Notes under the pieces: model-generated
Database searches by the model: none
What the model saw: only the letters and a program-made list of their open reading frames with translations
What the model was told of the DNA's origin: nothing
From: Taeniopygia guttata
Taxonomy: Eukaryota; Chordata; Aves; Passeriformes; Estrildidae
Reading direction: 5' to 3'
NCBI RefSeq assembly: GCF_048771995.1
Contig: NC_133026.1
Coordinates: 152,451,001-152,515,000 of the forward strand
Length of the DNA: 64,000 nucleotides
Translations under genes and position numbers: made by a program
In this document: positions 39,236 through 48,833 of the stretch, one piece after another
Layout of the letters: every line of letters starts with the position of its first letter
Position numbering within the stretch: position 1 is the first letter of the stretch

Positions 39236-39383
39236 CACCAGACATACAGCTTTTCTTCTTTTTTCTAATAGATATAGGGCTCCTAATTAGCGAACCAGCT
39301 GGCAGGTAGCAGTAGCAATATGCAGAAACCAGTATTCCCATCAAGCCCACCAGATGAATAATGATACGACCAAGAGTTCATCA
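39236..39383. other. Unassigned sequence between module and LTR
   Basis: The first ~50 bp still align with the right module (TTCTTCTTTTTT, then ATATAGGG). Beyond that I see no gene or repeat. Confidence 0.5.
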
Positions 39384-40017
39384 TGTTGAAACATAAATTT
39401 TAAGGGATTTAGAGATTTTAGAGCAGCCAAGATTTTAGTTAAAGACAAGCCTTACTAGAGTTAATTAAAATAAATGAGTAGGCCTTGATAAAGTTAAGAG
39501 TGAGTAGTTAACTAGTAATTGATTGTCTGTCAGCACAATGTTTAGTTAGCTGGGTTAATAATGAAGAATATAGAAACTGATAAATAGCTTTTAAGAGCAT
39601 AAGACAATTGTGGGCCTCCTCTGTTCTGAAATCAAATGAAGACAAGGAATGGAAGTTCTACCAAGAGTTCATTTGTCATATTTGCATTGAAACGGTAGAA
39701 AGGCCAGAACAAGGAAGACTTCATTTAATTCCACATTTTGGGACTCATCCCCATGAAAGGGACCACTGACCCATTTCAGGGAACAAACTTCATGCTTAAT
39801 AGCTTTTGAAATGATTAGCATATGAAGCAAGGAATGGGATGTACCAAAATGAATAGGTATTTGTATTTTCAGTATTCAGTACTTGTATGGACAAAACGGC
39901 TCTTTAATCACTTGGAAAGTGCGGTGTGTATTTAGGAACTATCCCACACGCTGCTGGGTGTCGACTAAACATACACTTTCTAACTTTAAACTGTTAGAGA
40001 GGTTTTTTTTTGTCACA
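39384..40017 (+). mobile_element. Probable solo LTR, ERVL-like
   Basis: About 634 bp beginning TGTTGAAACA and ending GTCACA, AT-rich, with a 3-prime end containing TCGACTAAACATACACTT and a TTAGAGAGG-T-run. The style resembles ERVL-type LTRs of birds from general knowledge. No target-site duplication or internal coding region was found, so the boundaries are provisional. Confidence 0.45.
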
Positions 40018-40079
40018 GTTGGATATCGGTACTAGATCAATATCCATATTTTTATTTTAATAAATCCACACACAAGGAT

Positions 40080-40740
40080 AGAATTGCACAAACAGGCGCT
40101 CTGCCCCCACAGCCGCCAGCCGGCAGCGCGCCCACCCCTCGGTCTCGCAGCGCCACCTGCCGGTGCAATTCGCGCACTGCACCCACGCCTCCCTCTGGCC
40201 AGCCCCTGCGCCGCGTCACCGCGTGACGTCACTGTGTCGGTACCCCGACCCCTCCCCTCGCACCGCCTCCAGCGCCTCAGAAAAGACCCCAAGCATTAGT
40301 CGCCCCGACAGCCGCCTGTCCGAAATTCCGACACCAATCCCGCACTCCAAAAACAATCCCGCGTGGCGTCCTCCGGTGCGGGTGCACCGGAACAACACCA
40401 CGGCACGCAGGGCGTGCGGAGGGCACACAAAAAAACGCCAAAAACCGCCAAAATCGACCCCGTCCCGAAAGCCGCCATATTTTCCCCATCACGTGATTTT
40501 CTCGGCGCGGCCATTTTCAAATCAGTCACGTGACTCAATGGGCGCCGCCATTTAACTCCTCATTACATGACTAACTGGGCGCCGCCATCTTTGTCTCATC
40601 ACGTGATGTAGTACGCGCCGCCATATTTGCTTCCATCACGTGATACACCGGCGCCGCCATATTTTCCTTCATCACGTGATGCCGCGGGCGCCGCCATCAT
40701 CGTCCCGTCACGTGATGCCGTGGGCGCCGCCATTTTCTAG
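40080..40740. promoter_or_regulatory. CpG island, candidate bidirectional promoter
   Basis: Dense CpG, G+C-rich stretch in an otherwise AT-rich neighbourhood. Its right half is the E-box/YY1-like repeat cluster; the left half holds further CpGs and a TGACGTCA-type site (GTGACGTCAC near 40,222-40,231). No TATA box stands out. Open frames in it on both strands are composition effects. It could start transcripts towards either side. Confidence 0.6.
40471..40733. promoter_or_regulatory. Seven 36-37-bp repeats with E-box palindrome and YY1-like site
   Basis: TCACGTGA occurs at 40,489, 40,526, 40,599, 40,636, 40,672 and 40,708, with a mutated version TTACATGA at 40,563: spacings of 37, 37, 36, 37, 36 and 36 bp. 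Between them lies GGCGCCGCCAT (e.g. 40,578, 40,687, 40,723) followed by T-rich bases. Read on the - strand this is ATGGCGGC, the known YY1 core; TCACGTGA is a known bHLH-zip (USF/MITF/TFE) site. Binding is inference. Confidence 0.85.
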
Positions 40741-40875
40741 GGTTACTGTTGTTTTTAAGTTTAATTTTAGAGGTATTATTAATATTAGATTTATTTGAGG
40801 TTAGGGTTAGGTTAGGATTAGGGTTAGGGTTTGTTTTTCAGTTAGGATTTAGGGTTCAGTTTAGGGTAAGGCTTT
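40736..40875 (+). repeat. Degenerate interstitial telomeric repeat
   Basis: CTAGGGTTAC at the start and GGTTAGGGTTAGG, GGATTAGGGTTAGGGTTTG and GATTTAGGGTTCAG near 40,798-40,860. Same orientation as the terminal telomere, about 18 kb inboard of it. Confidence 0.85.
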
Positions 40876-40882
40876 GAGGCAG

Positions 40883-41065
40883 GGGCAGCTTGGGTCTGGG
40901 ACACATCCTTTGCCATTCGGATTTTTTGCAGGCAGCTGCCACCTCAGGGTCACAGGCCCCTGAGCACAAACAGCGGCCCTTTTCCCTGGGTTCCTTATGT
41001 CTGTTTGCAGCAGGTATTTGGCATTCCCTCAGCAAGCAGAATTTTATTCTGCTGCAGCTTTTGTC
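40883..41065 (+). repeat. Diverged ~191-bp repeat, isolated unit
   Basis: Shares GGCAGCTTGGGTC, GGGACACATCCTTTG, ATTCGGATTTTTTGCA, CCTGAGCACAAAC and CGGCCCTTTTCCCT with the unit at 43,978 and, more weakly, with 44,631 and 44,822. Overlapping open frames look fortuitous. Confidence 0.7.
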
Positions 41066-41069
41066 TGTC

Positions 41070-41311
41070 AGATATGTGGTGCCCCTCCTACCCTCACCTT
41101 CTCCCCTCACCCCTATTCTTCTCTGTCCCTGTCTCCCCCCCTCACCCCTATCTGTACTTCCAGCCCCCCCATCCTACTCTCTCTTCACCTGCCCCTGCCC
41201 CATCCCGCACTCCCCCCACCGCCCACCTGTGACTCCCAGCAGCACCACATGGGAGCCCAAACTTGTGGCGATAGCGCAGCCCTCACAGCAGGACAACACT
41301 AAAATAAAACA
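41070..41311. other. C-rich spacer without a recognisable gene
   Basis: Runs of CCCC, CCTCACCCC and CTGCCCC on the + strand; G-rich on the - strand with quadruplex potential. No exon or RNA gene seen. Confidence 0.6.
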
Positions 41312-41334
41312 GGCAGGGATGACATCTGTGGGCT

Positions 41335-41725
41335 GCACGGTGTCACAAAGGGACCTGGGGCTGAGGGCAGGGGGCTGGAGGGTGGCACAGAGGGTGGGGG
41401 CAGCTGAGAGGCAGAAGGTGTCTGTAGGAGTAAAAAGGGGGGCACAGAGATGCTGAGAGGCTGCGGTGGGGGGCTGGAGGGTGGCACAGAGGGTGGGGGC
41501 AGCTGAGAGGCACAGGGGGGCACAGAGATGCTGACAGACTGCGGTGGGGATCTGGAGGGTGACACAAGGAGGCTGAGGGGCAGAAGGGGTCTGTAGGAGT
41601 AAAAAGGGGGGCTCCAGGGTTGCACAGAGACACTGAGAGGTTGCAGTGGGGGAATGGAGGGTGACACAAGGAGGTTGAGAGGCAGGGGGTGCCTTGAGGA
41701 CAAAGTGGGGGGTACCTGAGGGTGA
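41335..41725 (+). repeat. G-rich minisatellite
   Basis: Tandem variants of GGCTGGAGGGTGGCACAGAG, GGTGGGGGCAGCTGAGAGGCA and TCTGTAGGAGTAAAAAGGGG at irregular 60-110-bp spacing. Strong G over C skew on the + strand. Confidence 0.8.
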
Positions 41726-42164
41726 CAGGTGAACCAGCCCTCACACCACCCTTAACCTCACCCTAAAAACCACCCCTCCCTGGGTGGGGAGTGCACAGTG
41801 GAGGTTAGGGGGCCAAGGGACAGTGTCGGGGGCTTGGGGTGTCACACAGACATTGCGGGCTGAGGGGCAAATAGGGAGGACTTGACAAGTGGAGAGCTGA
41901 CACTGAGGGTTAAGGGTACAAAGGACAGGACATAGGGTACCAGGAAGGCTTAGGGTACAGAAGCAGCCCTCACCCCAGCCCTAAGCTCACCCCAATCAGC
42001 ATCCCTAGAACACCAGTTTTCCCCAACAGCAGCTACAGGCAGTGACCCTAATGCTGGGACAGCCCCGGAACCCCCCCAGCAGCTGCAGGCAGTGACTTTA
42101 ATTAAAAGGTAGGGATGATGTTTGCTGGCTAGAGATCGACTGGTAGAGCCTGGTGACTGAGCAC

Positions 42165-42770
42165 TTTTTTTAGTGGTTTGTTTTGTTTTGGTTTGGTTTG
42201 GTTTGGTTTGGTTTTTTTTAGTGTTTTTAAAGGATATTTGAGGGTTTTCTCACAGGAGCTTTTTAGGAACTTTCTGGGAACATTTAGGATACCTTTAGGA
42301 CTTTTTCAGGGCTTTAAAAAGATTTTTTTAAGGTATTTTAAGGGCTTTCTTAGTACTAATTAGAATTTTAAGTGGGTTTTTTTTGGGGGGGGCTGTTCTT
42401 GGGGTTTTTTTAGGACTATTTAAAATTGTTTAGGGCTTTTTTAGGACTATTGGGGGTATGTGGAGGGCTCCTAGGACTCGGGTCTTTTTAGGTTTCTTGA
42501 GGGAAGTTTAATGGATTTTAAGGTCTTATCAGTGTGTTTTAAGGATTTTGGGGCTGCTTTTAGAGCTCTTTTAAGAATATTTAGCCTTTTTTTAAAGGTT
42601 CTTTGGGGATTTTTAGGGGTGTTTTAGGGGTTTTTTTAAGTAGGGTATTTTTATTGTATTTTAAGGGTATTCTGAGGCTATTTTTATGTTTTTGTGGGGG
42701 TTTTAAGACATTTTGAAGATAAGGTTTTTTTGGGGTGTTTTTATGGGTTTTTAGGGTCTTTTCATGGCAT
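42165..42770 (+). repeat. T/G-rich tract with TTTTTAGG motifs
   Basis: Irregular ~20-bp repetition of words such as TTTTTTAGGAC, TTTAGGGCTTTT and GGGTGTTTT. The + strand is almost free of C. A GGTTT run opens it (42,188-42,212). No gene seen. A smaller version follows at 43,340-43,440 after an 18-base T-run. Confidence 0.75.
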
Positions 42771-43689
42771 AGAGGCTGAAGGGCAGCTTGAGGGGCACTG
42801 TGTGGGCTTGAGCGTGACAGAGGCTGGGAGCTGAAGGAAGAACAGGGGGAGGGGACAGTGGGTAACACAGAGAGATGCTGAGGGGGGCAGGGGCAGCTGG
42901 AGGGTGACACAGAGAAGCTGGGGGCTGAGGGGCAAAGGAGAGGGATTAAGGGTGGCACACAGGAGCTGAGGGCTAGGGGGCAGAGGGAAAGGTTGAGGAG
43001 TAAAGGGAGAGGGTTTGAGGGCTAGACAGACTAGTGGAGATCAGGGCTACAGGCTACAGCTTAGGAGGCAAGTTAGGGTACAGGTGCATCACCCCTCACC
43101 CCAGCCCTAACCTCACCCTAAGCAGCCTTTTCCCTTTTCACCCCTAACAACAGCAGCGCAACACAGCAAGCCTAACAGCAAGACCACACCGGAACCCTAC
43201 CTCTGGGACAGGGCAGCAACCCTTGCACCAGGACAACTCCAGAACCCTCAGAGGACAACAGGACCTGCTGCAAAAAGGTAGGGATGACATCTGTGGGCTA
43301 GAGAGCAACAGGAAGGGGCTTGGAGCCTGAGCAGGCTTCCTTGGGTTTTTTTTTTTTTTTTTTGCGGGACTATTAGGAATATTTAGGGGATTTTTGAAGG
43401 CTTTTTAAGACTTTTCTGGTGTCTTTTAGAGTATTGTTACACCTTCCTAATGCTATTTTAGAATTCCTTGGTGCATTTTTAGGGTCAGGATGTGGGTCAG
43501 ACAGGATGCCCGCTGAAAATGCGGAGTTACTACTGGAATGCAGTGGAATGCTTTGGGAAGGTGCCAGTGGAGGGCCAGCGGGTCAGGTGTCATGCTGCCA
43601 GTCTGAAGGTTGTGAATTCTGAGCAAAGCAAAGTGGTTGTGGTTAGGGTTATATGATGGCAGATTTCTCAAGGAGAAATCCAGACAGAA

Positions 43690-44163
43690 AAAATCATGCC
43701 CCAAGCTTTGTACTGTCAGTTTGCAACAGGTATTTGGCATGAAAAAAAATCCCTGAGTACTTGGGGGTGGGAGATTCGGACTGGGAGAACTCCTGCACCG
43801 TTTTGACATTGAGGAGGCAAAAGGAAACTTAGGACCTGACAACCCAGGGGGGTCACAGGGCCCTGGGAATGAATGAGGGATATCTACATTGCGAAAGCAA
43901 ATTCTGCAGCGCAGGTTCCTGGTGTCAGTTCACAGGGCTCCCTTGGGACTGTCAGGGCAGCACATATTTGAGGCGGTGGCAGCTCGGGTCCGGGACACAT
44001 CCTTTGATGTTCGGATTTTTTGCATTCAGCCACCCGCTGAGGGCCACAGGGCCCTGAGCACAAACTCCGGCCCTTTTCCCTAGGAAGGAAAACTCACCAG
44101 TCCAGGTTCCTGATGTCATTTTACGAGCTGTGCTTGGGATTTCAAGGCAACCCCTGGTCAACG
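43690..44163 (+). repeat. Diverged ~191-bp repeat, second cluster
   Basis: Recurrent GTCACAGGGCCCTG, GGTTCCTGGTGTCAGTT, GGCAGCTCGGGTCCGGGAC and CGGCCCTTTTCCCT. Interrupted on the right by an LTR-like insertion at 44,164. Short open frames here are not convincing. Confidence 0.65.
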
Positions 44164-44623
44164 TGTTAGCATTCAGGAACACACATAATCAGGGGATATG
44201 ATTATATGCAGGTGCTTTTATTGAGAGCTCTGGGAATAAGGGGTACAGATCCAAATCTGACTCCAACATGGCTTTTGAGCTGAACATATTTTATATTCTA
44301 TCATTATATAACTTACATATTAATTATTAAATTTATATTGTTCAATTGTATACATTGACACGAGTTTCTCGTGATCTTTCTTAGGTCCCTGACCACAGTT
44401 TCTCATGATTATTCTTATGACTAAATAGTAATTATATTTAATTACTAAACAATCATCACATCTAACAATTATATAATTTATCATGTACTAGCTACACAGG
44501 TGCAGTTCTAGTAAGGTAGAAAATCTTCCTGTACTTAGGGTATTTGTTTTCTTTTCAGGGCCTACTAAGCTTAATTCGCCTTTTAACCCTAAATCCTCAT
44601 TATTTAAAACCCTTTTACTATCA
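44164..44623 (-). mobile_element. Probable solo LTR on the - strand, inserted in the 191-bp repeat
   Basis: Read on the - strand, the ~460-bp AT-rich segment starts TGATAGTAAAAGGG, contains CTCTCAATAAAAGCACC (a typical LTR polyadenylation signal and R region) and ends GAATGCTAACA. That gives TG...CA ends and splits an array of 191-bp repeats. No clear target-site duplication, and no internal viral coding sequence. Confidence 0.5.
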
Positions 44624-45065
44624 GATGTGGGGGCAGCTTGGGTCCAGGACAAATCTTTCTCCATTCAGATTTTCATGGGGCGGCCCTTCTTTCATGGCCC
44701 CTGGCTCATGGACTCTATCACAGGCCCTTTTCTCTGTGAAACGTAGCTCACCCTCCCCGGTTCCTGATGTCAGTTTGGAGGAGGTGCTTCTTCCTTCCAG
44801 GGCAGGCAGAATTCTTGCCGGCAGCAGTTTTGCTCCAGGATAAATCCCGTGCCATTCGGAACGAAACATAGAAAATCACTCGGGGCCACAGGCCTCGTGA
44901 CCCGACCTCTGCCATTTTTCCCTGTAAAACCAACTTCACCCTCCCCGCGTGCCGATGTCTGTTCACTGGAGGCCTGCTGCTCCCCAAGGGCAGCGAGAGT
45001 TCCTGGTGTCGGCAGATGCGGTCTCTGAGAAATCGTTCACCGTTTGCAATTTCGGAAGCACAATT
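44624..45065 (+). repeat. Diverged ~191-bp repeat, third cluster
   Basis: GGCAG-starting units at 44,631, 44,822 and 45,013 are 191 bp apart and share CCAGGA(C/T)AAATC, CCATTC, GGCCCTTTTC/TTTTTCCCTGT, CACCCTCCCCG and a GATGTC(A/T)GTT core. Identity is modest, so the array is old. Confidence 0.75.
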
Positions 45066-45559
45066 CCTGTTTGGCCAGGGGCACACATAGAGGAAAGACT
45101 GTTAATTATCTTGGAAATGAAAGTCTGGCACCCCATCGTTTAGGGTTAGACAAAGGGCCGCATAGGGGAGGGAACACCCCGCAGGACCTTTCTTCACCTC
45201 ATCCCCCACTCCTAGGTGTAGCAGCTCCCCACGTGACCAGCTGCTTTAAGTGCAGCTACATGGGCAGGCAGCTGCTAATCCAGAGGGGCTAACAGGGGTA
45301 TCCCAAGCGTCCCTCCAGGAACTACGGTCGGAACATCCAGCTGGGACCGGGGAGCAGCCCGACCCGCCTGAGCACGGAGCATCCCTTTGAGAAAATGCCG
45401 AGGGAAGAGACCTCTTGCCAAAGGGCAGCACCTGAGCAGGCCGGGCAGCACGTGGGGTTCCACGGGAGAGCTTTCAACTTTCCCCTTTTATTGGGTCAGT
45501 CCCTCCCTAGAACTCCCAGACCTTCCACAGCCCTCCCAGAAAAGACAGGGGTTATGAAG
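45066..45559. other. Unassigned stretch with LTR-like - strand signal
   Basis: No gene identified. On the - strand, CCCAATAAAAGGGGAAAG (around 45,484-45,505) resembles an LTR polyadenylation region, so part of this stretch may be an old retroviral fragment. Evidence is thin. Confidence 0.3.
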
Positions 45560-46060
45560 AGAGAAGGGGTTTAACTTATGGGAAAAAGCTTCCTTTTCCA
45601 TTATTTCTTGTGTTCAAATCGTGAGGGAATGCACTTCCCCTGCAATTTTAATGGTCTCAGTTGAAAGAATCCCTGCCTTTTCTATGCTGTTAGGGGTGTT
45701 AAATGACAGGGAATCCCCATTTTCCATTATTTTCCAGTTTAAATAGAAGGGGTAACCCTTTTTGTTGTCCTAAGGCTTAAATTGAGGGGTAAGCCCAGCT
45801 ATTCCTTTTTCTTAAAGGTTTGGATTCAGGGGAAGATCCCTCTGTCTTCATTATTGGAGAGATTTAAAGAGAGAAAAACTGTTTTCCCAATATTCTAGGG
45901 GATTAAATTAAAGGGTAGAAGCCATTTATTTGCCATTGTATCCATTTTAGTGGAGGTAACTTCCCCATTTCCTCATTTTAAAGGATTCACTTGAAGGAGC
46001 CTCTTCTAAAATGCTTTTTCAGCATTTTAAGGGTTTAAAACTACCTTTCAGGGCACTTCT
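45560..46060 (+). repeat. Degenerate ~45-50-bp minisatellite
   Basis: Recurring pattern of TTTAAATTGAAGGGG-like, AAGCCC-like and CCATTATTTT-like words near 45,570, 45,625, 45,700, 45,730, 45,776, 45,819, 45,866, 45,902, 45,946 and 45,985. No coding potential. Confidence 0.65.
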
Positions 46061-46167
46061 TTCTGTGCCCTAGGACTAAATATCTCAGGGAAAGGCAAGC
46101 CTAGCATGTACTTAACCTTTATACTGCCCAGGAGCCTACAATTTTTTTTTCTTATTTTTATTTATAA

Positions 46168-46800
46168 TGTAGTTAGCCCTAATTAGTAGCCCCAAGGAGG
46201 CTTAGACCGTTCATATAATTAGTACTCTTCTCTACTGTTGTTATCGCGCTGCCACGGTAGTGTGGAGGAAGGGATTTAGAAAGGCCTTGGGAATTGGAAA
46301 CTGAGGAAAAGATACATTTAGGTATGAGGAAAAGATACATTTATGTATGCCCCATGTTTCGGGAAAGTTTAGCTTCAGCACCTTTCTGTAAACCCCCTTC
46401 TCCCCACCCCTGAGCAGTTCCCATTGGACCTGACCCACGGGGTGGTTCTGATGAGCCCATGCTGGACACTGTCTCTATTGTTTAGACCTTATCTCTTAAT
46501 TTTGCTGTATAAAACTGTATCTGGGAAGTAGCCCAGGGTCTTTTGTCCCTGCAACCATTCAGGCAATACAATCTCTCTCGACCGCAAACAATTGACCTCT
46601 CTTCGTCTCTTTATCTCGACTCCTTGCGGCGACTGAGGCGCCGCAGCAGCTCGGACCGTGCTAACCCAGCCGCTGCCCAGTAAGCCCAGCGGAGCGGGAC
46701 CGCGGCAAACCCCGGTCCCCAAAGGGGACAGCTAGCCCGAGGGGTCCCGGGGGGTGGGGGAGGGACGGGGGACGGCCGTAAGTGACCCCCGAAAGCCACA
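46168..46800 (+). mobile_element. LTR-like element with TATA box
   Basis: TATAAAA at 46,508-46,514; AATACA near 46,565, where a poly(A) signal would lie; a GC-rich U5-like tail. Candidate ends are TGTAG at 46,168 and AAAGCCACA at 46,800. No target duplication or viral gene seen. It could equally be a CpG-rich cellular promoter. It lies just upstream of the candidate gene promoter and might contribute regulatory sequence. Confidence 0.35.
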
Positions 46801-47121
46801 CTCTACCTTTCGTCTCATGTTGACTACCACTTAGTAGTCACTGAGAAATAATTATAGAAGTTAATACCAAATTACCCCACTTATCTAGATATGCTGCCAA
46901 AAAACAAAGTTTTATTTCTTACCAGTTTTCTTGCCCTTTTGCTCCAAGTAGATGTAGCAAAAAAGAAAGCGCTGTCATTTCCCGGAAGAGTTTTCTTCTA
47001 TATCCAGCCCTTTATTCCCCTTGAATTCAAATCAGAGGAGCCAAACAGCCAGACCTGCTCTGAAGGCTTTTATAGCCGGTGGGGATTGCCCCCTCCCTTT
47101 TCCTGGGTGTCATGGGAATGA
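46801..47121 (+). promoter_or_regulatory. Proximal upstream region of the candidate gene
   Basis: Contains CTTTTATAGCC (47,067-47,077), a second TATA-like element, and the palindrome GGGGATTGCCCC (47,081-47,092), close to an NF-kB consensus. A short frame from 46,891 begins with a hydrophobic run resembling a signal peptide but has no other support. Regulatory roles are inferred. Confidence 0.35.
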
Positions 47122-47171
47122 GAGGCGGGCCCAATCAGGGGTATATTAACCCCAGGCTTTGCCAAGGGGCT
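47122..47171 (+). promoter_or_regulatory. Core promoter: GC box, CCAAT box, TATA box
   Basis: GAGGCGGGC at 47,122-47,130, CCAAT at 47,131-47,135 and TATATTA at 47,142-47,148. A start site would fall near 47,171-47,178. The elements are tightly packed (CCAAT is unusually close to TATA) but correctly ordered. They stand 50 bp before a good splice donor, which fits a short 5-prime exon. Confidence 0.55.
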
Positions 47172-47197
47172 TCATTCCCTCCCTGGGATCAGCTGGG
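47172..47197 (+). other. Predicted 5-prime exon 1
   Basis: From the TATA-predicted start to the donor GGG|GTAAGAG at 47,198. It has no ATG, so it would be untranslated. Intron 1 (47,198-47,421) ends in an exceptional run of about 20 T followed by AG. Confidence 0.45.
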
Positions 47198-47421
47198 GTA
47201 AGAGCTCTCCTCTCATTTTGGTGAAGAGGCTCTTTTAGCTTAGATTGCTCTCTGCAGGTGCTTTTGGGCTTCTAATGCAACAGAGACTTTGAAGATACTG
47301 TGAAGAAAACTGCGCTGAACACAGGGAGTATTTAATTTCACTATTTGGGGTTGTGTTTTTGGGGATGGTGAAGTGCTTTTGTGATCTCTGATTTGGCTTT
47401 TTTTTTTTTTTTTTTTTTTAG

Positions 47422-47542
47422 GAGGAGTGCAACTTCCTGCAGTTCCAGGTTGTGTCAAGTACAACATTTTTACAGCAGATTCATCATGTCACAGAAGGGA
47501 TCTGCCCTGTGTCAAAGATGCGGTCTAAGCTTGAGGTTTCAG
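47422..47542 (+). CDS. Predicted exon 2 with start codon
   Basis: Acceptor: long T-run plus TAG. Donor: TTTCAG|GTGAGTTG. First ATG at 47,486 with A at -3 opens 19 codons (MSQKGSALCQRCGLSLRFQ) that include a CxxC pair and end exactly at the donor in phase 0. The -1 frame is also open across the whole exon, with an ATG at 47,518 that would leave phase 1, so the true frame is not certain. No homologous family recognised. Confidence 0.35.
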
Positions 47543-48567
47543 GTGAGTTGAGGATTGTGACTAGGAGTGGGAGAGTGAGCAGGGTACCCAGTTAAGAGTT
47601 ATCATGGTGGGGTTTTGCAGGCAGTAGGGTGAGAAATGGTGTCTATTTGCAAGGCTTTTCACAAGCGTAGCAGAGGCATTCATGTGTCATACAGCACACA
47701 AGCTCATCCACTGAACTCACAGAAATGCCATGTAACTTTGCCTCTCTAAACCAGGTGCTACTCATAATAACAGCCAAACCTTAGACTAGGGATGGAGCTG
47801 GAGACTTGAGCACCCAAGCACACTCAGGAGACAATAAGTATCTGACTTGCTGGGATTTGGCCCACATAACACTAAACTCAACCATTTATTTTCCTGTACT
47901 TTATTCTAGCTGACTAAGAGGCTAACAGGTGATCCCCTCTGAGGCAGACTCATTTCAGGTCCAACCGGGATTTGCATTTCCAGTCATCCAAAAGATAAGT
48001 CAGGGCCATGGCCTGAGGATGGGAGCAGTGGCCTCCTTCTGCACCAATGGGGATTTGCATCCCCAGATATGTGCAAGATGAGTCAAGGGCTACAATCCAC
48101 AGAGGGGAAGGAAGAGAGGTACCAGGTTGGGGCTCCCCCGGAGGGGATTTTGAATCAGGTTTGGAGATGGGGATGTCCAAAAAGCGTCCCCTTAGGCCAC
48201 CTAAAGGGAAAGTGTCTGTTTTGATATCAGTGCTGAGGTGCGCAGGGAAGAGCAGTTCTGGTGTGTGTCCTGTCGCTTGTCTCTGGTGCACTCTTTAGTG
48301 TTTGGGTCTCTCGGTCCTTTCTTCTTGTTGAAAGCTCTCTCTCCCTGTCCTGTCACGTCCTATTCTGTGTCACGGGTGTCTGCACATATTTCTCCCAGAG
48401 CTGCTCTGCCCTGCTGCATAGCCTGTAATAGCACAAATCCCGGGGACTTGAAATTGGTAATGCAGGGTGTAGTTGGGCTCTAGATTGTTTTAGGAGCTTG
48501 ACATAACATGTTTGGTGCTGTTAAGTTGTCCTGCAGCCCTTTGACACTAGTCCTAACTTCCTTTCAG
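47543..48567 (+). other. Intron 2 with a diverged partial cassette
   Basis: From ~47,910 (TTTATTCTAG then ACTAAGAGG) the sequence resembles segment f and the following half of a cassette. Up to ~48,480 it is closer to family 1 in places (e.g. the GTCTCTGGTGCACTC region); beyond that it is nearly identical to the family-2 units. The first 370 nt of the intron show no gene. Confidence 0.6.
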
Positions 48568-48630
48568 ATGCAGACAGTTCAAATCAGTGGCGGAGGGCCC
48601 CAACCCTGGGGCGGTTGTTGCCATGAGCAG
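48568..48630 (+). other. Family-2 exon a (63 nt, or 42-43 nt)
   Basis: Acceptor CTTCCTTTCAG. The GTGAGC donor of family 1 is mutated (CTGGGGCGG), so the next usable donor is GAGCAG|GTCATT at 48,631. With that end the exon is 63 nt, open in frame 0 and phase-symmetric. Copies at 49,845-49,907 and 51,122-51,184 are also open; the diverged copy at 52,416 has TAA at its fifth codon in this frame. Confidence 0.4.
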
Positions 48631-48704
48631 GTCATTGTTTGTATTTGCAGGCAGAGCTGAAATGGTGACTGTGTTACAGCAGTGTTCTTTGCCTTTAATT
48701 TTAG

Positions 48705-48746
48705 GAGGTCCAGGCAGATAGCAGCAGTCAAGGCCAAGTGTCCAAG
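48705..48746 (+). other. Family-2 exon b (42 nt)
   Basis: Acceptor TTTAATTTTAG, donor AAG|GTGAGCAG. Open in frame 0 (EVQADSSSQGQVSK) and in frame 1. Copies at 49,982-50,023 and 51,259-51,300. Confidence 0.5.
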
Positions 48747-48833
48747 GTGAGCAGTGGACAGAAGCAGTTGGTTTTACTCAGCTTTCAGTTTTTGGTGCAA
48801 CTGTAAGCATCCATCCTCATTTTTGTGCTTTAG

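Larger units (their letters stand above)
37379..39290 (+). repeat. Subtelomeric 3-prime module, internal (decayed) copy
   Basis: Collinear with 54,021-58,230. Order in both: 40-bp minisatellite; a segment beginning near TCGGAGCTGCCCTGC; an exon with a CCCGGGTCCCTACAG core; a terminal exon with AATAAA; GC-rich/T-run hairpin; AT- and GT-rich stretch; AATAAA near 38,544; CCCTAGTAATGATGCCCCT-type segment; polypyrimidine tract; inverted repeat around CTCCCTGGGAG. The internal copy has one terminal-exon unit (four on the right), a shorter pyrimidine tract and widespread loss of CpG. Confidence 0.9.
41312..43340 (+). repeat. Threefold diverged module of minisatellites
   Basis: Three starts share the word GTAGGGATGA or GCAGGGATGACATCTGTGGG (41,312; 42,104; 43,276). 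Three points share an AGCCCTCACCCC-type word followed by CTAACCTCACCCTAA (about 41,731; 41,971; 43,094). Between them lie G-rich minisatellites (GGCTGAGGGGCA, GGGTGGCACAGAG) and a T-rich tract. Frames on either strand are stop-poor because of repeat composition; no gene identified. Confidence 0.65.

Noticed and set aside
40032..40555. Several overlapping 70-130-codon frames on both strands in the CpG island
   Set aside because: GC-rich DNA lacks stop codons; frames overlap on both strands and cross the 36-37-bp regulatory repeats.
41299..41744. Pro/Ser/Leu-rich - strand frames
   Set aside because: Repetitive translation of the G-rich minisatellite with several frames open at once.
46891..47121. 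76-codon frame with signal-peptide-like start
   Set aside because: Lies within the promoter-proximal region, has no homology I recognise and no splice or poly(A) context; a hydrophobic start alone is weak evidence.
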